From: Pyrobaculum islandicum DSM 4184
GTDB lineage: Archaea; Thermoproteota; Thermoprotei; Thermoproteales; Thermoproteaceae
Assembly (NCBI RefSeq): GCF_000015205.1
Contig: NC_008701.1
Span: 372,001 to 436,000, forward strand
Direction: 5' to 3'
Length of the DNA stretch: 64,000 nucleotides
Shown here piece after piece: positions 34,228-42,411 of this stretch; positions within the stretch are counted from its first letter, which is position 1; each line of letters starts with the position of its first letter. The notes under the pieces are model-generated. The model searched no databases and was not told the DNA's origin. It was given only the letters and a program-made list of their open reading frames with translations. Position numbers and translations under genes: made by a program.

Positions 34228-35781
34228 TTATCTAGCCTCTATGTATATGCCGGAGGGTACTTGATAGAGGCATGTGTTGCCCCAGATGTCTGTCGCGGTG
34301 TATTGGTATTTGCTCACGGCGGCGTATATATACTCAGGGACGTTGTAGTCGGTGGGGACGTCGGGGTGGTCGCCGTAGTTTTTTATCGAGCCTAAGACGT
34401 ACATCGTGGCGCCCTGTATAGAAAGCGATATGTCTATGCCGGGGAATACGTCTTTAGGCAAAACCGCTGGAACAGGCACTCTCGCCAACACGGCCAACAC
34501 CACGGCGCCCACTGGAATACCCACTTCAAAATCTGCCTCACATCTGTCGAAATAGGGAAATATCTCGTTGAACTGTATATGCTCGCCGGGCTGAAGAGCC
34601 CCGTCTGAAAGCGCCGTGTTGGAAATGACGAGCTGTTGTTTATCTACCCCGCCATAGAAGAGGTTGGCGACTTCCTGGGGCAGACCAAAATCTTTCCCAC
34701 TTACGATCGTGCTACCGCTGATGTAGATATCGGCTATGTAGAAGTAGTTCTCCTCTTGTATGTAGTCTCTGCCTAAGACGCCTTCGTAGTAGACGTCGTA
34801 CGAGGCGAAGACGGGCCTCCCCCATATCCAAATCCAGCCAGATCTAGTGGGGCCGAGGAACAGCCCGTTTGCTAAAAAGTACTGCCGGCCTCCCCAACTC
34901 CAGCCAGCTAAGCTAATTGAGGGTCCGTAGTCGCCCGGAACCGCTAGAGCGGCGCCGACGGCAACTTGCGAAGTTGCAGGTAAAGTGCCAATGGCAACCC
35001 CTACGGACCCGCTGTAGGTATAGTTGTTAACTGCCATAATGACGGGTATTTTCATATACAGCTTGCCGTTGTAGGTTGTGAAGTACGTAGAGGGAAGTAC
35101 TGAGGTTAAGTTCTCCACACCTACCCAAGCCTTTCTATACCAGCAGATAAACGCCGGGGGATCTGGACTTACTACTTCACACCACGTGTCTTTCGGCGGC
35201 TCGACATACGGCAGCTTCATCGAGAGAGGTGTAAAGCTGTAGCTCGTAAACAGCCCCCTCTTCTCTTCTCTATCTACCTTAACCACGTGCCCCCTCCACT
35301 CCCCCCTGCCCTTTGCTATATGTAGCGTGTATATCAACTCTCTATCTCCCCTAACCACCTTGGCTGGGTGGTAGTCTAGGAAGTAGGTGGTGTAGAACAG
35401 GGGCTTTCCGCTGGTTTTGTTTATAACTGCCAGGCTGACGATAAGCGCTGTGAAGAAGTCCTCGGGGTCGTGCCCCCTAGCCTTTAGTAATTCAGTCCAG
35501 TTCCTAGCCACGTCGGCTAGGGCGCCGGCTGATATGTGTACAGAGCCCCGCGTAGGCCCTGAGAAAACTACAGCCTCCCCATCCGGCGTGACGGCTCTTA
35601 TGAAGACGGCGGCTACCACATCGGGTCTTGTAAAGAGGTCGCTCTTCTTGACGCCGGCCTCGTAGAGCTCAAACCTCAGCGTGATCCCCGGGCTAGGCGT
35701 CTGAAACCCCAACATCACAAAGGCAACAGCCGCCAAAGCCGCCAACACCACCAGCTTTATTATCTGAGGCTTCGGAGCCAC
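34228..35781 (-). CDS. Large secreted or membrane-anchored hypothetical protein
   Basis: A 517-residue protein from GTG 35781. The N-terminal helix (MAPKPQIIKLVVLAALAAVA) resembles that of the 33384-33806 protein. The rest is beta-rich with many aromatic residues and several NxS/T sites, and contains two cysteines close together (DTWCEVV, PAFICWYRK) that might form a disulfide. No catalytic motif or known domain was seen. Shared promoter and leader with its neighbour suggest duplication of the regulatory end, with unrelated bodies. Possibly an S-layer-associated or extracellular protein. Confidence 0.6.
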   Translation of the reverse strand: MAPKPQIIKLVVLAALAAVAFVMLGFQTPSPGITLRFELYEAGVKKSDLFTRPDVVAAVFIRAVTPDGEAVVFSGPTRGSVHISAGALADVARNWTELLKARGHDPEDFFTALIVSLAVINKTSGKPLFYTTYFLDYHPAKVVRGDRELIYTLHIAKGRGEWRGHVVKVDREEKRGLFTSYSFTPLSMKLPYVEPPKDTWCEVVSPDPPAFICWYRKAWVGVENLTSVLPSTYFTTYNGKLYMKIPVIMAVNNYTYSGSVGVAIGTLPATSQVAVGAALAVPGDYGPSISLAGWSWGGRQYFLANGLFLGPTRSGWIWIWGRPVFASYDVYYEGVLGRDYIQEENYFYIADIYISGSTIVSGKDFGLPQEVANLFYGGVDKQQLVISNTALSDGALQPGEHIQFNEIFPYFDRCEADFEVGIPVGAVVLAVLARVPVPAVLPKDVFPGIDISLSIQGATMYVLGSIKNYGDHPDVPTDYNVPEYIYAAVSKYQYTATDIWGNTCLYQVPSGIYIEAR

Positions 35782-35800
35782 GCCAGCCGCTATGCCGGGA

Positions 35801-35857
35801 TATATAAGCCTTGTCTACTCCAAGTCTACAACAGCAGCAGAGATACAACGTAAAACA
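35801..35857 (-). promoter_or_regulatory. Duplicated promoter/upstream element, copy 2
   Basis: TATATAAG (35801-35808, read as CTTATATA on the minus strand) lies about 24 nt upstream of the GTG at 35781. Upstream of it, 35816-35857 repeats the block found at 33841-33884 with only a few differences. The same arrangement at both genes suggests co-regulation. Confidence 0.5.
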
Positions 35858-35861
35858 ACAA

Positions 35862-36123
35862 ATAGGACGGGGCGGTAGGTGCTACCCCGTCTAGACCCGC
35901 GGCGCGATGCTCTCTCACATTCATCCAGCGGCGCCGGCGTCTCAGCCGCAACCGCGGCTCGGCGTGATCGATTCACGACGCCGGCGTCATCCCAGGCGCG
36001 TAACTAGAAGACCTCGGATCCCCTCCCCCCGAACACCGCCGATGGCCGCTGGTGACTTCGCCGTGGACTGGCAGAGCCTCGTGGGGGGGGGGGGGGGGCG
36101 TAGGTGCGCGATAGGTGCGCGGC
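35862..36123. other. Intergenic GC-rich region with a 16-G homopolymer
   Basis: No gene is supported. The notable element is an uninterrupted run of 16 G at 36083-36098, about 26 bp before the stop of the nitrilase-TrmO relic. Upstream, 35930-36000 is rich in CGCCGG-type short palindromes. Runs of this length are unstable in replication and might vary within the population. Confidence 0.5.
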
Positions 36124-36947
36124 TCAGCGGCTTGGGCCTAGCCACCTGGGGAGCCCGCCGCGTGTCTCTTTGAAAAACTCCTCGAACCAGTCGGGAGTTC
36201 TGAACTCGTTGACAACGTCGAGGTGGTCGTAGGGCTTTATGTCCAACACGGGGCTCCCGCTCCACGCATCGAGACCTAGGACTCTGAGCCTGGGCGGGTC
36301 CACCTCCACGATCTTGACTATGGAGAGAGCGATGGGGTTAGGCCTCTGTGTGAAGCGCGTTGCGAATATGCCCACCTCGGGGAAGTCCTCCCGGCCCCAG
36401 GGCCTCAGCCTCAGCTTGACGCCTGGGGTTTCATGGAAGAGCCATATTATGAAGGCGTGGCTGTACTCCTCAAGCCTCCCAGGCCCCTCCACATACTCGT
36501 CGAAAACCCTAATCACAGACACGAAGTCGTACTTATCCACCCGCCCCAGCCGCCCGTCCGCGTAGCGGTAGCCGGCGCCAAGCGCCGCCGCGACGCGCAC
36601 AGAGTTTTCAAACGCCCGGACAAGCCCTATCGCCCTCCAGAGTCCCCGCCGATCTGCGGAAACGCTGGCGGGGTTGACTATCACCTCCGCCCCCGCCGCC
36701 GCCACCGCGCAAGCTCCGGGGAGAGCAAGTCTACACATACCAGACAGCAAACTGCGAACTCCCCGGCCCTAAACAGCGCCAGCCCCCCCGGCGAAACCCA
36801 GCCCCTCTCCCCCGTAGCCGCCGAGAGAAACACCTTCTCACCCCACGTCAAGAGGCCGCCCCTACCCACCACGGGGCAGACGTTGACAACCGCGCCACCT
36901 CGCCTAACCGCGAGACCCCCCACCACCAGCGCCGACACAACCCCCAA
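36124..36947 (-). pseudogene. Decayed, fused copy of the nitrilase-TrmO pair
   Basis: Two overlapping minus frames make up this relic. The upstream one (36681-36947) matches the middle of the intact nitrilase at 37947 (CPVVGRGGLLTWGEKVFLSA, LVCVDLLSPELA). A frameshift leads into 36124-36750: EVIVNPASVSADRRGLWRAI and FENSVRVAAALGAGYRYADG, then directly LGRVDKYDFVSVIRVFDEYV, the TrmO body through to its end. About 60 nitrilase N-terminal residues (with the catalytic Glu), about 70 C-terminal residues and about 20 TrmO N-terminal residues are missing. The TrmO portion alone is intact enough that a truncated fusion product might still be made. Confidence 0.75.
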
Positions 36948-36955
36948 ACCCCCTC

Positions 36956-37198
36956 GAGTTCGCCAGCGACGCTTGGCCCCTCCTCCCGCCCGAGGCGAAG
37001 CTAGAGCTAGCCAAGTGGGTGGTGGAATACGTCACACAGATCGTAGACAGCATAAACCTAGACGAGGCTTACCACAAGATAACAAGACTCGGGTGGACAC
37101 AAGCCTACAGGAGGCTGAAGCCAAAGACAAGATGGCCGGCAGAAACAACCGAGCAGAAAACCCAAAGAGCAACCCATGTTGTTTTAATACGAAAGTGA
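36956..37198 (+). pseudogene. C-terminal relic of the 30145-30762 gene family
   Basis: The plus frame reads LLPPEAKLELAKWVVEYVTQ then IVDSINLDEAYHKITRLGWT, which aligns with LTPQKKTELAMWITKFIAHI and VDSINLDEAYHKLIREGWEN of the gene at 30145. No start and no N-terminal two thirds remain; it begins beside the nitrilase relic. Its end (TGA 37196-37198) lies before tRNA-Thr. This is a duplicated fragment, not an active gene. Confidence 0.65.
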
Positions 37199-37289
37199 CG
37201 TATTTTGAGGGGAATTGCGGAACATAAGCGATGTTTTACACGTGGTAATACGACAAACGAAAAACCGATATTACTATACAGGGAGCTAA

Positions 37290-37363
37290 AGCCCCGGCCG
37301 GGATTCGAACCCGGGACCTCCTCATTACCAGTGAGGCGCTCCACCAGGCTGAGCTACCGGGGC
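37290..37363 (-). tRNA. tRNA-Thr (GGT anticodon), no intron
   Basis: The minus strand folds as a 74-nt cloverleaf: acceptor GCCCCGG/CCGGGGC, D arm GCTCAGCCTGGTGGAGC, anticodon stem CCTCA/TGAGG with loop CTGGTAA (anticodon GGT), T arm CCGGG-TTCGAAT-CCCGG, discriminator T. CCA is not encoded. A TTAAAAATTTT box lies about 25 nt upstream. This is the only intron-free tRNA among the five in the window. Confidence 0.93.
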
Positions 37364-37708
37364 AGGATAGAAAATGGCAAGACCTTAAAAATTTTGTCTC
37401 CTCTGCCAGTGCGAAGTCGCTCAATCATAGCCCCCCGGCGCCCTCCCCCGCTAATCCACAGCCTTTTGGGCCAAACGCCTAGATCCGGTGTTGTTATAGC
37501 TTTTCGTGTTCGGCAGAATCGCCCCCGGTCTCCGCCGTCTCTTCTCCCCTGCCTTCGCCGCCGCCTCCTCGGCTTCTAGCCATAATTGTAGGGGCCTTCT
37601 AGCCTTGTAGTGGCGCATGTACACTCTATGGTGCTAGTAGCGAGCGTCTTGTAGGGCGGGGGTCTAGACCTTGAAAAGTTAAATATAAGACGCCGTATAG
37701 ATGGCGTA
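37364..37708. other. Intergenic region before the sRNA candidate
   Basis: No gene is seen in these 345 bases. They contain the tRNA-Thr promoter at 37382-37395, C-rich sequence at 37435-37590, and a TATA-like TTAAATATAAG at 37679-37689 that would place a transcription start at about 37708, immediately before the C box of the candidate sRNA. Confidence 0.4.
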
Positions 37709-37757
37709 GTGATGATCTCTTCGCTGCGCGGAGTTGTGACCATTCCGGCGGAGCTGA
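37709..37757 (+). ncRNA. Candidate C/D box guide sRNA
   Basis: C box GTGATGA (37709-37715), a 13-14-nt guide, a D'-like CGGA (about 37729-37732), a C'-like GTTGTGA (about 37733-37739), a second guide of 14 nt, and D box CTGA (37754-37757). The total of 49 nt and the spacing are typical of archaeal double-guide sRNAs, and a TATA-like box sits 25 nt upstream. Fibrillarin and Nop5 in this window would be its protein partners. C and D are exact; D' and C' are imperfect. Confidence 0.45.
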
Positions 37758-37783
37758 CACATTGTTTTATACTATAAAGGTAG

Positions 37784-37898
37784 TGGGGCCGCCGGGATTT
37801 GAACCCGGGATCACCGGCGTGCTGGCATCTACGGGGTTTGTCCCCAGGCCGGCCTCAGGGGGCTACGCCCAATCCTAGCCAGGCTAGACTACGGCCCC
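37784..37898 (-). tRNA. tRNA-Pro (GGG anticodon) with two introns
   Basis: Acceptor GGGGCCG/CGGCCCC with discriminator A, D arm GTCTAGCCTGGCTAGGAT, T arm CCGGG-TTCAAAT-CCCGG. The anticodon stem CCGGC/GCCGG holds CTGGGG (anticodon GGG) and an insertion of about 22 nt at the canonical position 37/38. A further 18 nt (starting GGGCGTAGCCC) separates the D arm from the anticodon stem. Removing about 40 nt from 115 leaves a 75-nt tRNA. Exact splice sites need bulge-helix-bulge analysis. Confidence 0.8.
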
Positions 37899-37946
37899 TT
37901 TGCTTTATTGGGTGGAGTTTATTAACTTTTCTATAGTTCACTCGGT

Positions 37947-38708
37947 GTGAGGATTGCTCTTGTCCAAATGCCTAGGGTTGGGCTTGGGGAGGGGGTTCGC
38001 TGGCTTCTGGAGCGGTTGCCTAGGGCTGATGTGGTGGTTTTGCCGGAGTATTGGCTTGGGAGGTCTGTGTTGGATGAAGAGGGCTTGCGCAGGCTTGTGG
38101 GGGCTTTTGTGGATGTGGCTTCTGCTGTGGGCGGGGTTGTTGTGGCTGGCGGCGTGGCTGTGGCTGTTGGGTCGTCTGTGAGGGGGGTTTGTCCGGTGGT
38201 GGGGCGGGAGGGGCTTTTGACTTGGGGTGAGAAGATCTTCCCGTCGGCTGCCACGGGGGAGAGGGGGTGGCTGTCTCCCGGCTCTAGGCTTGCGCTTTTT
38301 GCCGTCTCGGGGTGGGCTGTGGGGTGTTTGATTTGCATAGATCTCATGTATCCGGAGCTCGTGCGGAGGCTTGCGTTGGCGGGGGCTGAGCTAGTTGTAA
38401 ATCCCGCGAGTATATCTGCCGACAGGAGAGGGCTCTGGGGGGCTGTGGGCCTTGTGCGCGCCTTTGAGAATTCGATCTACGTCGCCTCTGCGGTGGGGAC
38501 GGGTTTTGAATATGCCGACGGCAGGCCTGTGGCAGGCGGCTCTTACGTGGCTTCTCCTAACGGCGGCTTTAGAAGCTTTGGTTCTGAGGCTGGGGTTTAT
38601 GTAGCTGAGCTTGATCGTGGGGAGGTTCTTCAAGCTAGGGCTAGGAGGAGGTATTTAGACGATGTAAAGGCCGTGGGGGGCGTTGATTTAAATATCTATG
38701 GTCTATAG
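37947..38708 (+). CDS. Carbon-nitrogen hydrolase (nitrilase superfamily)
   Basis: A 253-residue protein with the Glu-Lys-Cys set: E in VVVLPEYWLG, K in LTWGEKIFPS, and C in GCLICIDLMYPE. The last block RAFENSIYVASA is also family-typical. Members hydrolyse amides or nitriles; the substrate cannot be inferred. The GTG start at 37947 gives MRIALVQMPR, the normal N terminus. TrmO follows after 5 bp. A decayed inverted copy of the same pair is at 36124-36947. Confidence 0.85.
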   Translation: MRIALVQMPRVGLGEGVRWLLERLPRADVVVLPEYWLGRSVLDEEGLRRLVGAFVDVASAVGGVVVAGGVAVAVGSSVRGVCPVVGREGLLTWGEKIFPSAATGERGWLSPGSRLALFAVSGWAVGCLICIDLMYPELVRRLALAGAELVVNPASISADRRGLWGAVGLVRAFENSIYVASAVGTGFEYADGRPVAGGSYVASPNGGFRSFGSEAGVYVAELDRGEVLQARARRRYLDDVKAVGGVDLNIYGL

Positions 38709-38713
38709 ACGCT

Positions 38714-39202
38714 ATGTCGTGTCCGATTTGCGTCAGGCCTATAGGAGTTGTTGAAGTGGGTCTGCCTAGGTGGGGCAGTGTGGATAGGTTCGACTTTGTG
38801 TCTGTGATTAGGGTGTTCGACGAGTATGTGGATGGCCTTGTGGGGCTTGAGGAGTACAGCCACGCCTTTATCCTCTGGCATTTCCACGAGGCAGGGGCGC
38901 CGCGTCTTAGGCTGAGGCCGTGGGGGAGGGAGGATCTTCCCGAGGTGGGGATATTTGCCACGCGGTTTCCGCAGCGCCCCAACGCGCTGGCGCTTACGAT
39001 TGTGAAGATAGTGGAGGTGGATCCGCCTAGGGTCAGAGTGCTTGGGCTAGATGCTTGGAGTGGCAGCCCGGTGTTAGATATCAAGCCTTATGACCACCTC
39101 GATGTGGTTAACGAGTTCCGTACGCCGGATTGGGTCGAGGAGTTTTTCAGGGGGTCTGCCGATAAGTTCCCCCGCTGGCTGGGGCCTGCTAGGAAGACGT
39201 AG
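38714..39202 (+). CDS. TrmO/TsaA-type tRNA methyltransferase (VirR/YaeB family)
   Basis: A 162-residue beta-barrel protein: CVRPIGVVEVG at the N terminus, EEYSHAFILWHFHEA, RPWGREDLPEVGIFATRFPQ followed by RPNALALT, and LDAWSGSPVLDIKPYDH. These are the signature motifs of TrmO (m6t6A37 tRNA methyltransferase). Bacterial TrmO methylates N6 of t6A in ANN-decoding tRNAs; the archaeal role is assumed similar. It starts 5 bp after the nitrilase stop. A cysteine-rich MSCPICVRP start is slightly unusual. Confidence 0.87.
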   Translation: MSCPICVRPIGVVEVGLPRWGSVDRFDFVSVIRVFDEYVDGLVGLEEYSHAFILWHFHEAGAPRLRLRPWGREDLPEVGIFATRFPQRPNALALTIVKIVEVDPPRVRVLGLDAWSGSPVLDIKPYDHLDVVNEFRTPDWVEEFFRGSADKFPRWLGPARKT

Positions 39203-39218
39203 TGTAGAAAGATAATGG

Positions 39219-39327
39219 TAGCCCGGCCGGGATTCGAACCCGGGCCACGGGTTGTGGGTGCCGGCGGCACTGTCCAAAGCCCCGCATCCCAAGCCGGGTT
39301 GTCCTTTGGCCGCTAGACGACCGGGCT
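39219..39327 (-). tRNA. tRNA-Gln (TTG anticodon) with introns
   Basis: Acceptor AGCCCGG/CCGGGCT, discriminator A, D arm GTCTAGCGGCCAAAGGAC, T arm CCGGG-TTCGAAT-CCCGG. The loop CTTTGG gives anticodon TTG (Gln). After it comes a hairpin insertion (GTGCC-GCC-GGCAC) at 37/38. A second insertion of about 15 nt (near ACCCGGCTTGGGATG) lies just before the anticodon stem. Subtracting about 35 nt from 109 leaves 74. The stem pairing at position 31-39 is imperfect in my fold, so boundaries are uncertain. Confidence 0.75.
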
Positions 39328-39365
39328 CGTCTATATCTTGGTTGTGGGTTTTAAGTTTTTTGTCT

Positions 39366-40457
39366 CTATTGCCAGCCTGTGGCTGGCTTTAGTGTTGTGC
39401 CGGCGGGGATTCTGGCGCCGCGTGGTATTAATGCGCCGAGTTTGTAATATGTCCTGCCTCTTACTTCTACGGGCTCTAGCCTTTCTCTTCCCTCTCTCAA
39501 TACCGCCATTGTGACTACGTTAGGCTCTAATACGGCCTCCTCTCCGACTATGCTGTATGAGATAAATGAGGCTCTTCCTATAGTCGCCTTTCTGCCTATT
39601 AGGCTGTGGCTTATTTCCGCAGCGCTTCCTACCACGGCGTCTTCTTCTATATAGGCGTAGTTACGGATTAGTGTGTGGCTTCCTACGAAGGTTTTTTTGC
39701 CGATGTATGCCGGGCCTTTTACTACTGCATAATGGTCTATCTCTGCGCCTTCTTCTACTATGACGGGGCCTTCTATTATTGCAGTGGGGCTTATCTTTGT
39801 ATTGCTTGCTATGTAGGTGTGTTTCGGCGCGATGTATTCAAGGAGTTGTAGTATGTCCTCTGGGTAGTTTACGTCATGCCAGACGCCGCTCCAGGGGATT
39901 GTGGCTATTTTCTTAGTTTTCGCCGCCTCGTTTAATGTTTCGTAAAACGTGGCTTGTAGTATTGTCTTTATTATGTCTCGTGGGAGTAGGGCTACGCCGC
40001 CGAAGATCCACTGGCTTTCTCCGCCTATTCTAGCCAGTAGGCCCCCGGCCTTTGTCTCTACAGCCCCGTAGCCTTTTGTCGCTTTTTTTGGCACTATGAG
40101 TATTGCGCCGTCTGCTCCCGTCGATATTGTGCCTTCTACTAATGCTCTGAAGGCGGAGGGGTCTACATATACGTCTCCATACGCCAGGAGGATGTGTGTT
40201 TCGGCGCCTAGGTGGGTCTCTGCGGCAGCGATGGCTTGTTCTATTCCCTGGCCTCGCTCTTCTACATATATATAGGGCCCTCGCTCTGGGTGGGGAGATA
40301 CTATATACACTCTGCCGAAGATAGCTAGGAGGGGGTCTGCGACATATTGATAGAGTCTTTTTCCGCCGACTTCTATATAGGTCTTTGGGAGGGGGCCGGT
40401 GAGTTTTTCAAAAAGCCCCGGCTTTCCGCCTGCCAATACAACTGGTGCTATCTTCAT
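39366..40457 (-). CDS. Bifunctional-type sugar nucleotidyltransferase (GlmU-like)
   Basis: About 363 residues from ATG 40457. The N-terminal nucleotidyltransferase has PVVLAGGKPGLFEKLTGPLP, YGDVYVDP and IFGGVALLP. From about residue 225, hexapeptide left-handed beta-helix repeats follow (IIEGPVIVEEGAEIDHYAVV, YIGKKTFVGSHTLI). This fits archaeal GlmU, which acetylates GlcN-1-P and forms UDP-GlcNAc, or a related sugar-1-P nucleotidyltransferase. The ATG begins directly after the glmS stop, so an operon with the preceding enzyme of the pathway is clear. A longer in-frame start at 40484 lies inside glmS and is less likely. Confidence 0.8.
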   Translation of the reverse strand: MKIAPVVLAGGKPGLFEKLTGPLPKTYIEVGGKRLYQYVADPLLAIFGRVYIVSPHPERGPYIYVEERGQGIEQAIAAAETHLGAETHILLAYGDVYVDPSAFRALVEGTISTGADGAILIVPKKATKGYGAVETKAGGLLARIGGESQWIFGGVALLPRDIIKTILQATFYETLNEAAKTKKIATIPWSGVWHDVNYPEDILQLLEYIAPKHTYIASNTKISPTAIIEGPVIVEEGAEIDHYAVVKGPAYIGKKTFVGSHTLIRNYAYIEEDAVVGSAAEISHSLIGRKATIGRASFISYSIVGEEAVLEPNVVTMAVLREGRERLEPVEVRGRTYYKLGALIPRGARIPAGTTLKPATGWQ

Positions 40458-40458
40458 A

Positions 40459-42270
40459 CTACTCCACGGTGACGGTTTTTGCAAGGTTTCTAGGCTTGTC
40501 TGGGTCGTAGCCTTTTTCCACGGCGGTGAAATATGCCAGTAGTTGGAGAGGCACTATATGTAATATAGGCGCGGTGAGTTCTCCCAATTCTGGCACCTCT
40601 ATGGCGTAGTCTAGTCTTTTGGCAATGTCGCTTTTCATAGGCACTGTGCCTATTGTGTAAGCGCCTCTGGCTTTCATTTCCGCCACGTTGCTTAACGTCT
40701 TTTCTCTTGTGTTTGGGTCTGAAAACACAAAGAGGACGGGGAAGCCCTCTTCTACTAACGCGATGGGGCCGTGTTTTGATTCCCCCGCTGGGTAGGCCTC
40801 GGCATGTATATACGCCACTTCTTTTAATTTTAGAGCGCCCTCCATAGCCACTGGCAACGCCGCGCCTCTGCCTAGATAATAAGCGCTTGGCTTATTCTTA
40901 AGTCTCTTTGCTAGGTCTTTTGCCGCGCCTGCTGTATTTTCTAGTGTTTTTCTCACAAGGTCGGGCAGCGCCTTTATCTCCCGCTCCATGGGGGCTGTAT
41001 CGTAGCCTAGTGTTTTTAACGCTGCTACATAAAGCGCCGAGAGGGTGGCTACTTGTGTGGTAAAGGTCTTTGTGGCGGCTACGCCTATCTCTGGGCCGGC
41101 ACGTGTGTAGATAACCGCGTCGCTTTCTCTAGATATTGTACTACCGACGACGTTTGTCACAGCTAGAACTCTGACGCCTTTTTCCCTCATCGTTCTCACC
41201 GCTTTTATTGTGTCTATAGTTTCGCCTGATTGTGAAATTGCGACTGCCACATCGCCTTTGTCAAAAAGCTGTTCATATGTGGCGTATTCAGAAGCTACTA
41301 TTGGAACTGGAGTCACTTTTATACGTAGTAGCAATTGTAGGAAGGCGAGGCCGGCGTGAAGTGACGAGCCGGCGCCGACTATGTAGACATTTCTGGCAGA
41401 GAGCAAAGTGTTTGCGGCAGTTTCTAACAAAGGCCACTCAAGCCCTGCGACAGTCGTGGCCAAAGACTCGGGCTGTTCATATATCTCTTTTAACATAAAG
41501 TGTGGATAGCCGCCTTTTGTAGCCATTTCTGCACTCCAGGGGATCTCCTCTATGCGGCTGGATACGTCTTGTGACACTCCGTCTGCTTCAATATACACCT
41601 GGGTGGGGGTTATGTAGCCGTACTCCCCATCTCTTACCGCTATGACTCTTCTCGTGTAGTCGAGGACTGTTGGTATATCGCTGGCAATTATATTAAAGCC
41701 GTCGCCGACGCCAATTATAAGGGGAGATAGATTTCTGGCGAAGTATATTACCTTTGGATTTTCCGCATCTATCAAAGCCACGGCGTAGGCCCCCCTTATT
41801 TTTGAAATAGCTTTTTTAAAGGCTGTAAAGGTGTCTACGCCTTGTCTCTTATACTCCTCGACGAGGTGTGCAATAACCTCGGTGTCCGTTTCAGAACGGA
41901 ATACGTGCCCCTTGGCCAAGAGCTCCTCCTTTAATTCGGCGTAGTTTTCTATAATGCCGTTGTGAACTACAGCAATTATGCCGCCGCAGTCTATATGGGG
42001 GTGGGCGTTAGATTGGTCAGGCTTTCCATGGGTAGCCCAGCGGGTATGCGCCACACCGGCTGTGCCTTGTATAGAGTCAAAGTTGTACCGCGCGGCCACC
42101 TCTGCGACTTTTCCCGCGTCTTTCCTAACTATTAACAGCCCTCTGTCTACTACGGCGATGCCGGCTGAGTCGTATCCCCTGTATTCAAGCCTTTCTAAAG
42201 CTCTTCTCAATATTTCGCCTAAGTTTCTCCTAGGCCTCTCGGCAAATACTATACCAAAAATACCACACAT
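40459..42270 (-). CDS. glmS: Glutamine:fructose-6-phosphate aminotransferase (isomerizing)
   Basis: A 603-residue enzyme. The N-terminal Cys2 (MCGIFGIVFAERPRRNLG) is the Ntn glutaminase nucleophile, followed by RLEYRGYDSAGIA and THGKPDQSNAHPH. Two SIS isomerase domains follow, with SQSGETIDTIKA, ATKTFTTQ, and EVAYIHAEAYPAGESKHGP near the C terminus, which ends VTVE. It makes GlcN-6-P, the first step to UDP-GlcNAc. It forms an operon with the GlmU-like gene, and its product line may feed STT3 glycosylation. Confidence 0.95.
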   Translation of the reverse strand: MCGIFGIVFAERPRRNLGEILRRALERLEYRGYDSAGIAVVDRGLLIVRKDAGKVAEVAARYNFDSIQGTAGVAHTRWATHGKPDQSNAHPHIDCGGIIAVVHNGIIENYAELKEELLAKGHVFRSETDTEVIAHLVEEYKRQGVDTFTAFKKAISKIRGAYAVALIDAENPKVIYFARNLSPLIIGVGDGFNIIASDIPTVLDYTRRVIAVRDGEYGYITPTQVYIEADGVSQDVSSRIEEIPWSAEMATKGGYPHFMLKEIYEQPESLATTVAGLEWPLLETAANTLLSARNVYIVGAGSSLHAGLAFLQLLLRIKVTPVPIVASEYATYEQLFDKGDVAVAISQSGETIDTIKAVRTMREKGVRVLAVTNVVGSTISRESDAVIYTRAGPEIGVAATKTFTTQVATLSALYVAALKTLGYDTAPMEREIKALPDLVRKTLENTAGAAKDLAKRLKNKPSAYYLGRGAALPVAMEGALKLKEVAYIHAEAYPAGESKHGPIALVEEGFPVLFVFSDPNTREKTLSNVAEMKARGAYTIGTVPMKSDIAKRLDYAIEVPELGELTAPILHIVPLQLLAYFTAVEKGYDPDKPRNLAKTVTVE

Positions 42271-42411
42271 AGGCTTAGTCTATTTATTGTTACATTTAAT
42301 AGTTTTTCATAGACATCGGCCTTAGACAATTTATCGTCGTCTAGCTCGGCTTTGGGCAGGGCTGTAGTAATGGACGCTTAGGGCTATAGACTCAGTGCCG
42401 CTGAAGGGCGC

